From: Synchiropus splendidus
Lineage: Eukaryota > Chordata > Actinopteri > Syngnathiformes > Callionymidae
Direction: 5' to 3'
DNA length: 64,000 nt
Assembly: GCF_027744825.2 (NCBI RefSeq)
Contig: NC_071335.1
Coordinates: forward strand, 18,264,501-18,328,500
Part shown: one piece after another, positions 48,741 through 60,535 of the stretch
Layout: each line of letters starts with the position of its first letter
Numbering within the stretch: position 1 is the first letter of the stretch
Notes under the pieces: model-generated
Told to the model about the DNA's origin: nothing
The model's database searches: none
The model's input: the letters and a program-made list of their open reading frames with translations, nothing else
Position numbers and translations under genes: made by a program

Positions 48741-50480
48741 AGCAGCGGAGAGAGCAAAAGGCAGGAGAAAGTGTAAAAAGCATCCGACGTGTTAGAGGAA
48801 AGGTGTCTCCACACTGTCACGAAAGTGGCGTCAGGGACGCAAGGTAGCTCAGCCATGTTGGAATCATCGCGATTCACTAACAGACTGACTTGGTAGACAG
48901 TCAAGAGTCTTGAATGGACTGGTATCTGAAGACTTACCGCTAATAGGAAGTGAATATAGCTTGAAGGTACGCCATCTGTTCTCAAAGTTCTAATGGTTTA
49001 AGTCCTACAGCAGGCCACGACATACTCGAAACTGAACTGATGTTAGGAATCTGATCTTATGCATCTAATCCAGAGGTGCGTAATTCAATTGACTAAAGGG
49101 CCACATGATGAACTGTGACTGTTATAACAATAGAAAGACAGTGATTACGACAAAAGATGTCAAGTACATAATGTATGTAGAAGGATTAAATGTAGCTATT
49201 ATGAAGTATAATTATGATACATTTTATGAGAATAAAATGCAAATGCGGAAAAATATATGTTTCATTTTATTTCCATGAACATGAAATACATTAAAAATAC
49301 ACGCAAAACCTCCCCCTATTGAACTGATGCAGGATGTTGTGGTTTGTTTATCAAGTTTTTGTGGTCCATCACATGTTTAACATGACGTCTGAAGTAGATA
49401 TAGCAGTGTGATGTAGAACAGTGATCAAAAGAGATTTCAACTGTTCCCCACCCAGCATTGTTGCTGAGCTGCTGAGTGTAAATAACTTCAACAATGAAGA
49501 ATAAAAATATCAATATTAAGGCCAAATAATATATCCTTGTTCACATTTTTTTTTCTAATGTGTTTACAACTGCTGACTATATGCTTTAGAATTTTGAACA
49601 ATGATTTTTTTTTTTTTTTCAACGAGCTGGTACAGAAACATTAAACCGAAAAATTCGTGGTTGGACTTATTTGCTCAGCAGCAATGTGACAATCTTTCAG
49701 CTATTCTTCATGAAGGACTTGATTTCCATTTTTCATAATTTGAGCTACAGTTGCTCGCGACTCGCCTGCCATACGGTGTTTGGAAAGCGCAGCAAAGTGC
49801 ATCTTAAGCAGCCACTTAGTTCGCATAATTGCTGGGCCGGCTCGGCATGGAGTGTCCCCCATCTTGCTGCGAGATGTGTGAGATTTTGCTGTCCCTTATT
49901 TTTCTGCAGGACACTTCCACGTGTGTCTGAGGCAGTTCCTGATAATGACTGAATGATGTCGATGCATGTCATGAGTGAATTATTCTTTTCTTTTTTGAAC
50001 ATTGCTGTCATAGTAAAACAAATGTACATTTATTCGACAATGAGGGTTGACAGCCATTATATATTATAAATAAATAAAGACAAATAAATAATGTTGTTAA
50101 TGTCTGACCCCCAAATGAGTTGCGTTACCACATGGCGGATGCTCATCTAGATATGTGTGATGCGTCACAGCAGGTGAGCTATTAGAGATGTTTACCGCTC
50201 TGATGAACGGCAAGTTCCATTATGAAAAGCTGCCAGAAACCAGTGGGTGTAGAAGATGTGTGCTCCATTTTGCAGTTATCATTTGCGGTGTTTTGTAAAT
50301 AAATGAATAAAAAAATGATTAATTTCACGAGATATATTTCATCTAAACACTGCACATATGCAAGTAAGTCTCTGAACTTCCTGGTCCCACCCAGCACACA
50401 CACACTTGACCTATTGTCATATCCTACACTTGGACGCTGTGCATGTGAACACATTGTCACTACATTCCTTGTCCTTTCAG
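48741..50480. other. no gene recognised; hAT-like end fragment at 49071-49105
   Basis: CCAGAGGTGCGTAATTCAAT and AAAGGGCCACATG at 49071-49105 resemble a hAT element end; no partner end is seen. The 49745-50029 frames on both strands carry no motifs. Confidence 0.35.
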
Positions 50481-50537
50481 CTGGTTGGATATGAACCTGA
50501 CCAGCTCACTAGAATCAAAGATGAAACACCTGGTGAG
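50481..50537 (+). CDS. candidate internal (cassette) exon, unknown product
   Basis: A strong acceptor (ACATTCCTTGTCCTTTCAG, ending at 50480) and a good donor (GAG followed by GTAAAT at 50538) bound 57 bp, exactly 19 codons. Two frames are open: LVGYEPDQLTRIKDETPGE, or, shifted by one base, WLDMNLTSSLESKMKHLV. The third has an early stop. I cannot assign either to a family. A symmetric exon of this size fits an alternatively spliced cassette in a long-intron gene on the plus strand. Of all candidates in the window this one has the best splice signals, but no second exon supports it. Confidence 0.3.
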
Positions 50538-51001
50538 GTAAATATCAATTCCCATAACATTTTGGTCGAACTTGACTTAAATTAACAATTTGAAATGTAA
50601 CATGAGTAACGTGCGTTTGGCATAACTACTAAAAAAGTCACTATAAATGAACTGAATTGAAACAGGGGCATTTTTCAGTATTAATATCAAAGCAAGCTTT
50701 CAAAATGAATCAATCTCTACAACAGAAAGAAGAGTGCGTGACAGCCGTTAAAATATTGTTATGCCATGCTGGTGAATGCGTTTGGTCATGTTAAAGGTGC
50801 AACGTCTACTAATAATATACCATCCGTCCCTGCTCTAGTTCTGCAAGTGTTGATCGATGGCAGGTTAGGGTTAGACTCTGATGCAGGAGTGCTGCGCACA
50901 CGGTGAGCACTGTCATTGAATGTTGGACTTGTCACCATGTCTATGTCCACACACACATAGTGTTATGGCAAAGTCCAATAACCTTCTTGTTGAAGATGAT
51001 A
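50538..51001. other. no feature recognised
   Basis: Unique-looking sequence. GGTTAGGGTTAG near 50864 is only two telomere-like units. TA at 51000-51001 is the target site of M copy 3. Confidence 0.4.
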
Positions 51002-51713
51002 CAGTGGTACCTCGGTTTTTGAACGTCCCGGTCTTCGAACAAATCAGAGTTCGAACAAAAATTTCGAGATTTTTTCGCTTCTGATTTCGAACAAAAATCC
51101 AGAACTTGAATGCCCCCGAAAAAAGACAGAAAAAAACATAACGTGCGCGGACCGATCAGCTGACCCACGACGCGCTTTGTTATTGTGTATAACGCAGCCT
51201 CTGTATGCAGACGTGTCCCGTTAGCTACATTTACTGACTGTTTTTTCTTCATATTGAGGTGTAAAACCTTTCCTGTCTCCACACTGGACCGTGGTAGAGT
51301 GTCACAGGGGAGGTGCTCGCTCTCCACACCACTCCAGGGTTTGATGTCCTGTTGTGGGCTGGAGCTGGGACAGGGATGAGGCGAGTCTGGGACAGAGCGT
51401 GACTTGGTTTATGACTTTGTCACAGCCAAACTGCACAGAAGCGCACATTCAGAGCTGGACACGCACCGGGCACCTCTTCACTTCTGGAGAGACCTCACTC
51501 ACTCGGCAACCCCTCCCACATGCAGCGGCCACACACATAGAGGAACAGCGCACCTGCAGCAGACACTCTACATTCACTCCTACAAAAGACTATTTTAAGG
51601 CTTGGAACGCATGATTTCTTTTTCCATTCATCGTAATGGGAAAAATCAATTCAGATTTCGAACAAATCTCTTCTTGAACGGCCGGATTGTGGTCGAGGAC
51701 CGAGGTATCACTG
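51002..51713 (-). mobile_element. MITE family M, copy 3
   Basis: Opposite orientation to the other copies. Starts (plus strand) CAGTGGTACCTCGGTTTTTG and ends CGAGGTATCACTG with TA at both flanks (51000-51001, 51714-51715). It is 712 bp. The core (51262-51592) is the same as in copies 1, 2 and 4 by eye, while the ends differ at many positions and a GTTCCAGA segment near the right end is missing. The minus-strand 128-codon and plus-strand 86-codon frames lack transposase motifs. Confidence 0.92.
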
Positions 51714-51715
51714 TA

Positions 51716-53274
51716 CTTTGTCTCTGAATTGTTCCACCTTTGTCCAAATCATTATCATGTCTTTGTTCCATTGCGATCATCAGCCCAGCCGTTCAAATAT
51801 TTTCCTCAGGCTTCTCTCTGTCAGGAATCCAAACTGAGGCCTTTCCAGGGCAACTTGAAGCACTGATCTGCCTTACTGTACGTCACAAACTCTCAGGGAC
51901 TCATTCATTTTATGAATTTCACGAATACCACGAAAACAGTGCTTTCACTACGCCTTCAAAAACCAATAAGTTAAAAAACCAAACTCGGTCAACTCCACAA
52001 GACAGCAATGACCTTCAGATTAAAATCCGTGCATATGCACTAAACCATGAACAAAATCAGTAATGCTGTCAACATTACTGAGTGAAAACACAATAAGTAA
52101 ATGTTTGGCCAATCATTTTCTTTTTCTTTTTTTCTATGTAATGAACTTACACCCCCTTCTGCTGTCATCATAACATAACTTGAACGACTTCCAGTATGCG
52201 AACGCACCACATAGGAGTTATGTATTGCATAGCTGCGAGTGAGCACAGGCGACGAAGGACAGAGGAGACAGAGGTTGTTGAATTTTTCATTTTTGGTTGT
52301 GGTATGTTGAGTGACTTTGAATAAAATGACAGTGCGCCTGAGAACCTTGACTGTTTATTTTTCTGGAGTGGCTGAAATATTCTAGACTGCCGCTGTTTAC
52401 GATTCCGCACTCGACCTTTTGGCCCCAAGTCTGGGCTAAAACAGTTGAGGATGCAGTACCTGGGTAAAGCACAGACAGAGGGAGCTGATAACTTCACCAC
52501 CACTTTTTTTTTTGTCATGTAAATCGCTCTCCTTCTGATAAACTTTCTAGCATTGTTAATATTAACTATTTTGCATGAGTCACATCAAAATGAATGTATT
52601 CACTTCCAGATATTTTAAGGAGATGGTCTTCTTTAGAATAGAGTTAAGGAAAGAGGTCAAATGTTTTCATTGTGTATTTTCATTGCACTCGCTGCCATCC
52701 CACACCTTGTCTCAAGGTTGAAAGAGATTTTGCCCTAATATTCAAAAAACAATTAATCTAAGAGTTATGGGGGGTAAATAAATTATTCATCCATTTCTTT
52801 TGGCAGCCGTAGAGTGGGTTTTGGTCTCCAATTGAAATGGTTTCTCCCAGTGGGTTTATGAAAAATATCCATTTTGCTGGCTTATGTGGGTGTCCCATTA
52901 GAAATAAACAGAAGTGCTTTTGGCTGCCTTGTCTCTATTCCCCTGGTGCTCCTTTAAGTGCCGCTGAGTTATTTTTACATTCCCCTGTGTCAAAGCCTGT
53001 GATGGATTGTGTGAGTGGCTGTTTGGAGACATTGAGGCAGGTCCTGCTGAGATATGTCACTCTGATGGTTGTTATGTCTCTGTGGGTGGTGGGTGTTTGC
53101 ATTTCTGTTTTTGATTTGTTCATCCAGTTTTGTTCAAGAGCGAGGAAATAAATAAGACACTTAAAATCAACGAAATGGATATGATGAACTACTGTGTAGT
53201 TCACAGTCTCAACCCCTCTCCACATACAAGATGGGGTGTGGCTCCGTAGTCCACCTTACGGATTTTGTTTCTTT
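51716..53274. other. no gene recognised
   Basis: Unique-looking. The 104-codon plus frame at 52837-53151 has hydrophobic stretches but no splice borders or motif; the 116-codon minus frame at 52168-52518 is equally unsupported. Confidence 0.35.
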
Positions 53275-53375
53275 GTTTCATGAAACAGTGTCTGCATTTT
53301 CATAGCCCAATAGATGCACTCCCTGCTTTAAAGTACCTGGATTTTAACAACAGTTCCAATGAAACCCGCCCTTTT
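53275..53375. mobile_element. foldback element family P, left-arm fragment
   Basis: GTTTCATGAAACAGTGTCTG, CATTTTCATAGCCCAATAGA and TTCCAATGAAACC match the left half of the family in order. The terminal repeat and right arm are missing. Confidence 0.6.

Positions 53376-54709
<1,334 letters not shown>

Positions 54710-54799
<90 letters not shown>
54710..54799. repeat. (TA)n, right part of the split tract
   Basis: Continues directly from the right end of M copy 4. Confidence 0.97.
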
Positions 54800-54802
<3 letters not shown>

Positions 54803-57576
54803 TATATAAATATAATAATGAAGAGAATGAAGATCAATACAAGTCATTAATCAGATGAGGAACCAACAAAAATACCCTGCAATTCACGTGAAACTCTCTG
54901 GGCAGTGTCTCTCTTCAGAAAACCTCAACCAAATAATTCACTGCAACACTTGCAGTTGCAAGGACAGCAGTACTATTGACTTAAACAACTGAAAATAAAA
55001 GAGAACTTTTTGTTTGCTACATTCATTTATTTGGTGCATAATTGCCAAAAAAAAACAGAAGAGTGTACCTGAAGTGTACCAATGAAAACGTCTACCTAAT
55101 ACACAGGAGATGTTGTGGGACACATGAGCATGTGCTTTAAAACAAATGTCTATCTAGATAACCATTTTTAGAACTCATTTAATCCCCTGTACAATACACT
55201 ATCAATAATCCGCCAATATTTGATTGATAATTTTATAATTATCGCATTGGGCCTTACGCAAATATCTGATGTTTTTTTTGGCTTTCGTGATGGCAACTGC
55301 ATCTGTAGCTACATGAGCGTTGCGTTTGTCTACAAACAGTGTAAGTAGTTTCAAGAATGATCAGCTGAACCTTCACACAACCTCCATCGCGACGCAGCTC
55401 ATCGCTGGACTTATTTCGCGTTTGACAGATGCCCTTCACAACATACTACTTTGTTGGCCCTTGTGTGATGTTTATGAAATCAAGATCAGCAAACAGCGGT
55501 CTACCATGTCATTACTGAGGAGTTAGAAAAATGAAGTCCATAAATCTGAATGTCTTTTATACCATGGAGGTTTTTTTGGTAACACTTTTGAATAGATAGT
55601 TCATAATGAATAACTGCTGACGAATATGCTGCAAATTCACATGTGAATAAATGTTCCCTATTCTAAATTGTCACAATTTTTTGTGTACTTGAGACCCAGC
55701 GATGGCCTCAAATGTACGATTGTATGAGAAGGAAGAAGAGAAATTTGCCATTTGAACTTCGCCTTTTTTTTTATTTTTTCATCAAATGGTTAGGAAATTC
55801 TACTGAATTAACTAAAGTCAAACTATCTTTTTCGGCTTAAATTGCATTTTCATGACTGAATTCTAAAGTATTAAGCTGCAGAAGTGTAAGAAACATTTTC
55901 AGTTTGTTTTGTTGGTGAATTATTACTCCCTGCATTTTCAAACTTTCAATGAACGTTTCAGGAAAATATTTACTCAGTAAAATGAATGAATCAATTGTGT
56001 GGTATTTTTCAGTCATTTACAAGTTTTTATAGCTCAGAATTATTTCAAAGAAATGTCAAATGCTGTACTGCTCGGAACACTCCTCCTTTGTTTTTGAAAT
56101 GTATTTTAATTGAATTATTCAGGACGAGCTTCGCTGTGAGGGGTTATTTACTCATTCATTTATTTAATTTAATGCAGTGTCTGGTGTGTCCAATGCATGA
56201 CATTTGGTTATTTTGGTTCCTGGCCACAAGTAAAATCAGGAGTGAATATTTTCACTGCAACTTTGGTTTAGCTCAAATGACCCACACATCACATTGTATA
56301 CAAAGGGTTAAACTTAGATTCATATACCTACTGTACCTGCAGTGAGTGTTGACAGAAAAAAGTCAATGAAAATGCGCTGGGAACAATTGGACAGGGCGCC
56401 TTCGACCTGGGTTTCGGGGTGGTGTCGCCACATCCAGCCAATGGACGGAGTCACAGGTTGCGTGAATGGATGTCATTTGATTTGAAAGCCATGGCTGCAG
56501 GCGGCGACACTTCAACAGGGAAAGAACTTCCACTTCAGATGAAAAGAGAGAACAGCCTGTCTGACCGAGCGTTTTTTTTTCTTTTCTCATTTTGTCAGAA
56601 TGGAACAGAGGATGGATTTTGTCTTCAAATGACTGGCAAGTCCTAATTTAATGACATTTGATGCTGGAAACAGCGGCGGTGGATGTTCCGAGTGTGTTGG
56701 TGGGTGGATTCGCATTAGGATTCACCGACAGAGGTGCGACAAACTGTCTGTCTCTGGCGCCTGGAATAAAGCAAGGCTTGTAAAGGATCTCATCCAATTA
56801 TTTTACTTCCCGTCTTGCAATGTTAATGACCGCAGCAGTTTTAAATAATAGTGTTTAAATGGTAGTCGAAAACGGGGTCACAGACTGTAATAGTTGGTCA
56901 CACTGCCATTAGCGCCGGCACACATTTACTTCGTATCATTTTGATATGCATCCGTAAAGATTTATTTCCTCCCAGTGCTGAAACTCTATCCCTAGATATT
57001 CTGTAGATAGTGAGAGTCCAACCACTGTGCAAGGCTTCCACTGGCACATCCCAGAGATTCTTAATGTGGTTATGACAAGGCATGAATATGCAGTATGGAA
57101 TGATCATACATCATCTACAGAGTTGGTTCTGTTGAATTAGAAACGCTAAATATGCATAGAGTGGTGTCTACTTTCATTCAAATTCAGCGCGGTGCTACAC
57201 TAAGTGAGAACTGGAAACGTGCCTCGATGACATCACATGAGTAAGCTCCTGTCGACGCATGCATTAGGTAAACAAAGTTTCAGCTTCAGCGTCAGCGAGA
57301 CCGCTGCATGGCGGCTGGGTATGGTAATCACGCCTGGGATAATGTATGGCTGTTCTGTTTTCCCCAAAGAGACATCAAACATCTTCAGAAATGGGTGAAG
57401 CAACTCAATGTAACAACGGACGAGCGGCAACCATCAATGCCGTCGGTTCTCTGGTGCGATAATGTCACTGCCATTCAGTAACCTTTTGGCTTGGATGGTT
57501 TCCAAATGCAAACAAACAAGCACAGTCACACAGTCCCTTTCTACAACCTCCCGCATTACATATTTTATACTGTTGA
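54800..57576. other. no gene recognised
   Basis: AT-rich unique-looking sequence. The 119-codon frame at 55986-56345 is rich in aromatic residues but has no splice borders or known motif. 56400-56800 is GC-balanced and repeat-free, with frames on both strands and no supporting signals. Confidence 0.35.
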
Positions 57577-57641
57577 CTAGTGATGGGTAGAAAAGGGTTT
57601 CATGACACAGTACTGAACGGCTGATGAGGTTTCATGAAACA
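57577..57641. mobile_element. foldback element family P, copy interrupted by LINE
   Basis: ACTAGTGATGGGTAGAAAAG, GGTTTCATGACACAGTACTG and GATGAGGTTTCATGAAACAG, then GTGTCC; sequence then switches to the LINE 3' end. The initial part seems duplicated (two GTTTCATGA units). The rest of the element is not found beyond the LINE. Confidence 0.7.
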
Positions 57642-57990
57642 GTGTCCTTTCACCCTCACCTTCTTCTGCCGCTTATCCAGAGTCGGGTCGCGGAGGCAGC
57701 ATTCGGAGCAAGGAAGCCCAAACTTCCCGATCCGCACAAGCCTCCTCCAGCTCTTCCCAGGCCAGACCGGAGACATCATCTCTCCAGCGAGTCCTGGGTC
57801 TCCCCCGGGGTCTCCTCCCAGTAGGACATGCCCGGAACACCTCCCCAGGGAGGCGTCCAGGGGGCATCCGGATCAGATGCCCGAGCCACCTCAGCTGGTT
57901 CCTCTCGATGTGAAGGAGCAGCGGCTCCACCCCCAGCTCCTCCCGGATGACCGAACTCCTCACCCTATCTCTAAGGGTGCGCCCAGTGTC
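57642..57990 (-). mobile_element. 5'-truncated LINE, C-terminal coding end and 3' tail (Rex1-like, tentative)
   Basis: On the minus strand the coding end runs from about 57990 to 57661 with no stop: TLRDRVRSSVIREELGVEPL, then LRWLGHLIRMPPGRLPGEVF, RACPTGRRPRGRPRTRW and a final VWASLLRMLPPRPDSG. This is the conserved C-terminal end of a fish non-LTR retrotransposon ORF2, after the reverse transcriptase, which is absent. It ends in TCTGGATAAGCGGCAGAAGA, a typical tail of that family. Compared with the form I remember, a few residues between LAWE and ELEEA are missing. Sense-strand (plus) frames here are shadows. A degenerate relative lies at 16110-16192. Confidence 0.8.
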
Positions 57991-58083
57991 CCTATTTTCA
58001 TATGATGAGTATTTATTGTATAGTCTTGTTTGGTAGCTTGTGACTTGTGGCTTTGGGGATGTCTTCGATGTTTGTTGTCTAAT

Positions 58084-58195
58084 AATATAATATAATATAA
58101 TATAATATAATATAATATAATATAATATAATATAATATAATATAATATAATATAATATAATATAATATAATATAATATAATATAATATAATATAA
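58084..58195. repeat. (TATAA)n pentanucleotide array, about 22 units
   Basis: Regular TATAA units with no interruption that I can see. The long minus-strand frame through it (57673-58392) joins the array, read as repeated Ile/Leu/Tyr residues, to the LINE coding end; it is not one gene. Confidence 0.97.
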
Positions 58196-60490
58196 ACAAA
58201 TGACTCAAATGTTTGCCGGTATTGTCGATGGCTTCCTCCACTTCCGTGAACACACTTGTGCTTGTTTACAGAGTTGGTACCTCCAGTTAAGCCATGAGAT
58301 GGCACCGCTGTTTGACCCAATAATCCACAGAATGAAAAACATTTCCTCTTTCTTTTGATGCAATGGCCAAATTTATGTTCGTGAACCTTCAAGGACTTAA
58401 CAGTTATCCCTCAAGTGTGAAAGTGGTCCCTCTAACTCATCATTTTTACCCAATATGAGTGCAATGAAGCCTTGCATTGTCATCTTGGAATATACTTTTG
58501 GCATCACGGAAAAATAAATAAATAAATAAAAACAATCCATTGATGCATATTTTTTTTTGGGGGGGGGGACATCATGTCATACTTTATTTTTAACCTGGAC
58601 GTGTTTATGAGCACGATGTGATTTAACAAAAAAAAAAAAAAAGACATCACTCCAACAGCCTCCGGGGACCGCAGCACCGTACTACCTGCATCAAGATGAG
58701 TTATCAATAATAAAGCAGCCTATCAATAAAGTATTTGGAGTTATGAATGCACCTTTTTTAATCCACGTGACTGGGGTGCGCCGCTGCCCCGTCACTGCCA
58801 CAGGCCGGTAGGTAATCCCCAATTAGACACAATAATGCTATTTAGTGAGCAGCTGTCCTGAAAAGATATCTGACACGCTCACTCGTGAAGGTACACACAC
58901 TCACACACTGACACACACAAACAAATGTGTACATATGGCCCAGGACGACAGGCTCTAGTGGAGCCTGTTAGCCGCCTCACCAGATGTCTGCTGGACGATC
59001 CAGGTTCCATGATATGAAACTTTGGCAGCCAGCGTGTGTGTGGGTGTGTGTCTGATGTTATCTGCCAACTTTTCTATTCCCCCCCTCAAAAAAAAAATGA
59101 ATTGGCTCGACTATAATGTAAATACATTTTACTTCCCACAAGCAAAAGGGATGCTCGACGGGATTTTGCTTCAGCTCGATCCCAATCTTTGAAACATCCC
59201 AAACACCATTCCTTCTAGTGCTCAGCCTCAGACGGAGGAATTCATCTTGCTACAGGTAGGTTTTCAGGGAGGAGTCGCAACAATGGTTTAGTGAAATGGA
59301 TTCATGTGACTCATTCTGCTTCATACTTGCTACAGTTGAACCTGCAATTTTGAAGTGGCAAGGAAGGACGTGCGGTTTGTAACCTTTATACCCTTTCGAT
59401 CTATAGATGGATAAGGTCTCTTCCGCAATAGTTGCCTCAGTCGATGGCATGTTTTTTTTTTCCAATACCCAGTACACAATTGATTTCATCTTCCACTGTC
59501 AGACGTGACATTCAAATCAGACACCTATAACTTGGACTGACAGATGAATCTTTCCCAGGAAAGCGCTAACAACTTCGCTTCAGCCAACTTCTTTGAATAC
59601 AATGAGGGTTAAATCGGGCCGAGCAGTTCCGTCCAAATACACCCCCCCACCCCACACACACACAAACAATACACACACACACATATAGAACGTAGAGACA
59701 GGCCATCTGACAGACAAGGTTGGAGTGAATAGATCTAGGCAGGTTCACTGATTCGGATGTCAGAAGCAGTCTGAACACTCTCTGTGTCTATCCTCTCTCC
59801 ACTAGACCTTACATGGCAGTTCTCTCAGGGGTGTTCTCAGAAGACAGGAGCGGCGCTGGGAAAAGAAGATGAGTGGAGGGAAAGGGGGGGAGGCTCACAA
59901 TGGCAGGTACTAGGGGATTGTTCCGATGCCCTTGACATGAGGGAAATGCCGGAATAAGAGAGAACACGTGCCAACAGAGGAAATGGGATCAGAGAAGAGG
60001 CCTTGAGGAGACCCTGTGCACAAAATGCGATGTGTTTGTGGAAAGAAAATAAAGTAAATGTGAAGATGAATGCGAAAAATAAACACAAAACCTAGATTAT
60101 TAATGGTATTATATGGAATTAAGAAGGCCGCCATCATATGCGTTTTGTGTAGCTGCCTGCCTCCTGGTCTCGCCCAATTCTAGACCCAAGATTTTTTTTT
60201 TTTTTTTTTTTTTTTTGCAAGAGCAGATGCTTTTCTCTGACCCTGCCATACCTCATAAAGCGTGATCGCTTTGAACCCTTAGGCAAGTGCGGTACACGCA
60301 TGCAACCAACCACACACACACACACACACGAGGGAATGCACCCACTTGCTTGAGTGACTGCAAATGAACATCAGACTGAAACTTAAATATGAAAGAGCGA
60401 TTGCTTTGTCTCACTGAAAATCATGTGATTATAATAATCCGCTTGATGGCCGAAGCTTTTAGTGGCGTTAATGGTGTTGAGAGATTTACA
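58196..60490. other. no gene; simple repeats and possible conserved block at 58730-58890
   Basis: A T9G10 compound run lies at 58550-58568, poly-A at 58628, (CA)-rich sequence at 59647-59683, poly-T at 60190-60216 and (CA)n at 60310-60329. 58730-58890 is repeat-free (CAATTAGACACAATAATGCT, AGTGAGCAGCTGTCC) and could be conserved. A weak exon-like stretch is at 59219-59255. Confidence 0.4.
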
Positions 60491-60491
60491 T

Positions 60492-60535
60492 CAGAGGTGT
60501 CAAAATTTCAAATGCACACCAAGTGGCAGGCCAAA
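60492..60535. mobile_element. hAT-like end fragment
   Basis: CAGAGGTGTCAAAATTTCAA and AAGTGGCAGGCCAAAT resemble a common fish hAT end. There is no partner end. Confidence 0.3.

Noticed and set aside
50864..50875. Telomere-like TTAGGG units
   Set aside because: Only two units; not an interstitial telomeric array.
57673..58392. 239-codon minus-strand frame treated as one protein
   Set aside because: It fuses unrelated DNA, a (TATAA)n array and a truncated LINE end. Only the last part (about 105-110 codons) has recognisable protein character.
59219..59255. 37 nt stretch between TTCCTTCTAG and a GTAGGT donor
   Set aside because: Short, not a multiple of three, weak acceptor; easily chance.
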